NCBI GenBank assembly: GCA_964513155.1
Contig: CAZEMA010000103.1
Span: 1-9,055 of the forward strand
Length of the DNA stretch: 9,055 nucleotides
DNA from: DATEAV01 sp964513155
GTDB lineage: Bacteria; Chloroflexota; Anaerolineae; Anaerolineales; E44-bin32
Direction: 5' to 3'
How positions within the stretch are numbered: the first letter of the stretch is position 1; each line of letters begins with the position of its first letter. The notes beneath the pieces were generated by a model. The model was not told the origin of the DNA. It worked only from the letters and a program-made list of their open reading frames with translations, and made no database searches. This document shows positions 6,757-9,055 of the stretch, piece by piece. Made by a program: the position numbers and the translations under genes.

Positions 6757-6899
6757 AGGGGTGGGGGCCGACGAGCCCACTACTGCCTGCCCCAAACCGG
6801 GAAGAAGCAGAATAGGTTCTTCTGCGAACTTGCGAAACGCGACACTAGCTGGATTTCACAGAACCGCCACCGCAATGGTTGAATCCTATTGGAGATGCG

Positions 6900-7412
6900 G
6901 TGAGCCAATCACGGACGCCTGCCAAACCTTCGTTTGAGGACCTCGTCGACGCCCACAGTGGGGAGATCTTCGCCTACCTATGGCGCCTGCTGCGCGCAAC
7001 GGAGGAAGCCGAGGACTGTCTGCAGGAGACCTATCTGCGGGCGTATCGAGCCTACTCTCGCCTGCGGTCCGCCGCCAACCTGCGCGCCTGGCTCTACCGC
7101 ATCGCCACCAACGTCGCCCGCACGCATGCCAGGCGCCTCACCCGGGCGGCCGCCCGCACCTCGGATCTCGATCCCGACATCCGCCAGACCGGACTTTCTG
7201 TCGCCGAGGCCTTCGACCATCGACAACTGCTGGCCCAACTCGCTGCAGCCGTGGAGGCCCTGCCTCATAAGCAACGGGCTGCTCTGATGATGCGCAAGTA
7301 TCAGGGCCTGGACTATGCCTCCGTCGCCCAGGCCCTGGGGTCCAGCGAAGAGGCCGCCCGCGCGAATGTCTACCAGGCATTGAGGAAGCTGCGGGCAACG
7401 TTCCCACGATAG
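6900..7412 (+). CDS. ECF-type sigma-70 family RNA polymerase sigma factor
   Basis: A 170-aa alternative sigma factor with only the two core domains. Sigma-2 covers about residues 11-80: FEDLVDAHSGEIFAYLWRLL, then AEDCLQETYLRAYR (region 2.2-type DxxQET motif) and LRAWLYRIATNVA. Sigma-4 covers about 113-167: ALPHKQRAALMMRKYQGLDY followed by the helix-turn-helix VAQALGSSEEAARANVYQALRKLR. The linker of about 30 residues is typical of ECF proteins. I chose GTG at 6900 because GGAG (6891-6894) lies 5 nt before it; the in-frame TTG at 6879 has no ribosome site. No zinc anti-sigma gene is near. The only close partner is the alkyltransferase 15 nt downstream, so the two are very probably cotranscribed. 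The mobile element ends 52 nt upstream and may have replaced or displaced the original promoter. I see no good promoter in the gap. Confidence 0.82.
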   Translation: MSQSRTPAKPSFEDLVDAHSGEIFAYLWRLLRATEEAEDCLQETYLRAYRAYSRLRSAANLRAWLYRIATNVARTHARRLTRAAARTSDLDPDIRQTGLSVAEAFDHRQLLAQLAAAVEALPHKQRAALMMRKYQGLDYASVAQALGSSEEAARANVYQALRKLRATFPR

Positions 7413-7427
7413 GGCAATGGAGCAGAC

Positions 7428-8141
7428 GTGAAGAAGCTATCCCCTTCTGACCAAGAACTGGCTGCCTGGCTGAAAGACGCGAGAGCGCCTTCCCACCGGG
7501 ATGCACTCACCAAGGCGCTGGATCGCCTCTACGCGGCCGGCCCAGGCAAAGCCGCCACCGCGCGGGCCCGGTCCCGCGTGCACAAGGCCCTGAGCTCGGC
7601 ACAATGCGCGCCGCTCTACTATGGCCGTCTCCGCGGGACTCCCCTCGGGGATCTCTTCGTGGCGATCAGTGAACGAGGCGTGGTTGCCGTTGACTTCGGC
7701 CCATCCGAGGCCGACTTCCTCCGCAAGGTTCAGCGCCGCACGCGGGCAGCGCCCGTCCACGCGCCAGGGCAAGTCGCCGAGGCCGCCCGTCAGCTGCGTG
7801 CCTACCTTGCGGGCAAACGGAAACGCCTCACCCTGCCCCTCGACCTCAACGCCCTGACCGGTTTCCAGCGCCAGGTGCTTCTGGCCGCGGCCAAGGTTCC
7901 ACGCGGGCAGGTTTCGACCTATGGCCAGATCGCCCGCCGCATCGGCCGCCCGAAGTCCGCCCGGGCCGTAGGCCAGGCACTCGGGCACAACCCGGTGCCG
8001 ATCCTCATCCCCTGCCACCGCATCCTGGCATCGGACGGCTCGCTCACCGGCTACTCCGGCCGAGGCGGCATCAAGACCAAGGAGTGGCTGCTGCGGCTGG
8101 AGGGTGCTCCCCTCGAGCGATTGGCCCCACGCCGCGCGTAG
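7428..8141 (+). CDS. ogt: methylated-DNA-[protein]-cysteine S-methyltransferase with N-terminal extension
   Basis: A 237-aa suicide DNA-repair protein that moves alkyl groups from O6-alkylguanine or O4-alkylthymine to its own cysteine. The Ogt/MGMT domain covers about 62-228: an N-terminal RNase-H-like half (YYGRLRGTPLGDLFVAISERGVVAVDF), then TGFQRQVLLAAAKVPRGQVSTYGQIA, the recognition-helix segment SARAVGQALGHNP (177-189), active-site PCHR (195-198, acceptor Cys196) and GYSGRGGIKTKEWLLRLEG. Active-site parts are intact. Ogt proteins are usually about 160-175 aa; here some 60 extra residues precede the domain (LSPSDQELAAWLKDARAPSH to SRVHKALSSAQ). They look helical and basic and lack both the Ada N-domain cysteines and the HxxxCxxC anti-sigma zinc motif. 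GTG at 7428 has GGAG 5 nt upstream (7419-7422). Cotranscription with the sigma gene is likely. Confidence 0.88.
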   Translation: MKKLSPSDQELAAWLKDARAPSHRDALTKALDRLYAAGPGKAATARARSRVHKALSSAQCAPLYYGRLRGTPLGDLFVAISERGVVAVDFGPSEADFLRKVQRRTRAAPVHAPGQVAEAARQLRAYLAGKRKRLTLPLDLNALTGFQRQVLLAAAKVPRGQVSTYGQIARRIGRPKSARAVGQALGHNPVPILIPCHRILASDGSLTGYSGRGGIKTKEWLLRLEGAPLERLAPRRA

Positions 8142-8490
8142 TCAAAGGAGGTTTTCCTCCCAGGCCCGAGCGGCGCCGAGCTATTCGGCGATGATGTCCT
8201 CAAGAACAGAGCGTGGATACCACAGCATCCACGCTCTGTTGTTCCGTGCCAGGAAGAGCCCGGCGCGGGCGAGCATCCCGCGCGAGTCACGATCTATGGC
8301 ACCCGATATAGCCTAATCACTCCGTCTTCCCACCAGGTCGTCAGCGGGCAGATGAAAAGGCTGATTGCAACCAGCGCCCCCGGCCAGATGTGAACACCTC
8401 TTGGAGCGTAGCCTCATGATCTCCGCCGTGCGAATGCCTTTGCGGGACCACTTCCCACAGCATGACGGCATTCCCGAGCGTTGCACTCGC
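8142..8490. other. convergent intergenic region
   Basis: This lies between the alkyltransferase (+) and the membrane-protein gene (-). It holds a small GGAGG-TTTT-CCTCC hairpin at 8147-8160 straight after the alkyltransferase stop, the large hairpin at 8205-8240, and short GC palindromes near 8258-8285. A reverse-strand open frame (8313-8552) overlaps the membrane-protein gene, has no recognisable domain and odd composition, and is not called. No tRNA or rRNA signature is seen. Confidence 0.5.
8205..8240. terminator. 14-bp perfect hairpin, probable bidirectional terminator
   Basis: AACAGAGCGTGGAT (8205-8218) pairs perfectly with ATCCACGCTCTGTT (8227-8240) around an 8-nt loop ACCACAGC. On the plus strand it is followed by GTTCC, giving TGTTGTT at the stem end; on the minus strand the stem ends in CTGTTCTTG. 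Lying between convergent genes, it would suit termination from both sides. The stem is less GC-rich than other hairpins in the window. Confidence 0.5.
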
Positions 8491-8946
8491 TCACGAGTGG
8501 GGCTCTGATGACCGCCGCCGCAGGGAGACCACGTTCGACACGAGGACACCAAGATTCATCAATGCAATTGCCGCATGTATCACAGGCTGCACATAGTCGG
8601 TCCACTCTGGCTCGGTGAAGAGGGACATGTAGGAAACCTGCGAGGTATCCCGCAACGCAAGCCACCCCATTACCAGCCCCACCACAAGAGGTACGGCAAT
8701 GCCATAGTAAGCCTCATTGCGCAATCGTGATGACCTATCCGACCTAACGCTGGAAACGATCCTCCCCGGAAGGCCGAAGAAGGCAGACGCAATCACGGCC
8801 CCGCCAAGGATCATCGCCAGGGCGATTGCAACTCCCTCAAGGGTCGCCGCTAAGGCCTCCGCAATGAGACCAATGCTCACGAGGAGGACGGTAACAGTCA
8901 AATGGACAGGCCCCTCGCTCTCCGACATTCGGTATGGTTCACTCAT
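8491..8946 (-). CDS. hypothetical four-helix membrane protein
   Basis: A 151-aa protein that I do not recognise. Four hydrophobic segments are visible, at about residues 14-35, 39-59, 79-99 and 120-144. A basic loop (SSVRSDRSSRLRNE) lies between helices 2 and 3, a polar loop rich in aromatic and acidic residues (TSQVSYMSLFTEPEWTDY) between 3 and 4, and a basic tail SLRRRSSEPHS ends the chain. By the positive-inside rule both ends and the 2-3 loop are cytoplasmic and the 3-4 loop is outside. I chose the ATG at 8946 because GGAGGTG (8956-8950 on the minus strand) lies at ideal spacing; the ATG at 8964 would bury that site inside the gene. Codon use looks less GC-rich than neighbouring genes. 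The gene is alone and divergent in direction from the rest, so context gives no function. Confidence 0.6.
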   Translation of the reverse strand: MSEPYRMSESEGPVHLTVTVLLVSIGLIAEALAATLEGVAIALAMILGGAVIASAFFGLPGRIVSSVRSDRSSRLRNEAYYGIAVPLVVGLVMGWLALRDTSQVSYMSLFTEPEWTDYVQPVIHAAIALMNLGVLVSNVVSLRRRSSEPHS

Positions 8947-9055
8947 GCTCACCTCCGACTTCATGGTCCGTCACGCACTCCACACTTGCCATCATCGCCA
9001 TCCATCTACAGTTCCGGACCAGGCCCGACACCTGCACAGACTCCACCAGATTAGG

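Larger units (their letters stand above)
6523..6847. mobile_element. MITE-like non-coding element with TA duplications, IS630/Tc1-mariner type
   Basis: The element body is 6525-6845 (321 bp), flanked by TA at 6523-6524 and 6846-6847. Its ends are inverted repeats: the left 29 nt (6525-6553) and the reverse complement of 6817-6845 agree at 23 of 29 positions, reading GTGTC, GTTTCG, AGTTCG, GAAGAA with two-base mismatches between blocks. Similarity continues with small gaps to about 6580 / 6792. The inside holds three GC-rich inverted repeats and no credible gene, so it would depend on a transposase encoded elsewhere. TA duplication and a CTAG target fit the IS630/Tc1-mariner group. Excision in thought restores GCCTAGCTGG across the exporter stop codon. 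The family assignment is inference; the inverted repeats and TAs are directly visible. Confidence 0.75.

Noticed and set aside
6554..6937. Open frames within and beyond the mobile element
   Set aside because: They are composed of the GC hairpins (Pro/Gly/Arg repeats), have no ribosome site or domain, and overlap the sigma start in another frame.
8313..8552. Possible 79-aa minus-strand gene downstream of the membrane protein
   Set aside because: It overlaps the membrane-protein gene, is rich in Cys/Arg/Ser with no recognisable family, and has no convincing ribosome site. Another frame (ending FTSGRGRWLQSAFSSAR) was considered as a transposase remnant but matches nothing I recognise.
8947..9055. 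ECF-type promoter for the membrane protein (GGAACT on the minus strand)
   Set aside because: GGAACT resembles an ECF -35 motif, but no matching -10 (CGTC-type) lies 16-17 nt downstream, so a link to the ECF sigma factor in this window is unsupported.
1..9055. CRISPR array, tRNA, rRNA or toxin-antitoxin pair
   Set aside because: No regularly spaced direct repeats, no tRNA T-loop/acceptor pattern, no rRNA-like stretch and no small gene pair of the toxin-antitoxin type were found on either strand.

Overview
The window is a GC-rich (roughly 60-65 %) bacterial metagenome-type scaffold carrying one run of 100 Ns (2714-2813). Gene content (LctP-family permease, D-2-hydroxyacid dehydrogenase, HAD and MBL hydrolases, MFS exporter, ECF sigma factor, Ogt/MGMT), strong GGAGG ribosome sites, frequent GTG starts and GC-rich hairpins with weak T-tracts would fit Chloroflexota (Anaerolineae-like). 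That is only an impression: there is no rRNA or marker gene to settle it.

Layout. 1-344: non-coding, with two GC-rich terminator-like hairpins (24-46, 67-95), a short tandem repeat and a good -10 box ahead of the first gene. 345-2646: LctP-family permease, a 60-residue two-helix membrane protein translationally coupled to it by ATGA, then a GNAT acetyltransferase. 2714-2813: assembly gap that removed the N-terminal third of a D-2-hydroxyacid dehydrogenase (2815-3519). 3578-5075: HAD-family hydrolase overlapping an MBL-fold hydrolase by 8 bp. 5308-6525: MFS exporter with its own extended -10 promoter. 6523-6847: a MITE-like element. 6900-8141: ECF sigma factor followed 15 nt later by an O6-alkylguanine-DNA alkyltransferase. 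8142-8490: convergent intergenic region with a 14-bp perfect hairpin. 8491-8946 (minus): orphan four-helix membrane protein.

The two most interesting points are linked. First, a 321-bp non-coding element with about 55-nt imperfect terminal inverted repeats and TA duplications sits exactly in the TAG stop codon of the MFS gene and regenerates it. This looks like an IS630/Tc1-mariner-type MITE that used a CTAG target. Removing it in thought puts the sigma gene about 51 nt behind the MFS gene, so it may have split an exporter-sigma-alkyltransferase operon. Second, the ECF sigma gene has no recognisable anti-sigma partner. Its only close companion is a DNA alkyltransferase with an unusual basic helical N-terminal extension of about 60 residues, which suggests a possible alkylation-linked regulatory pair. 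That function is a hypothesis, not something the sequence proves.
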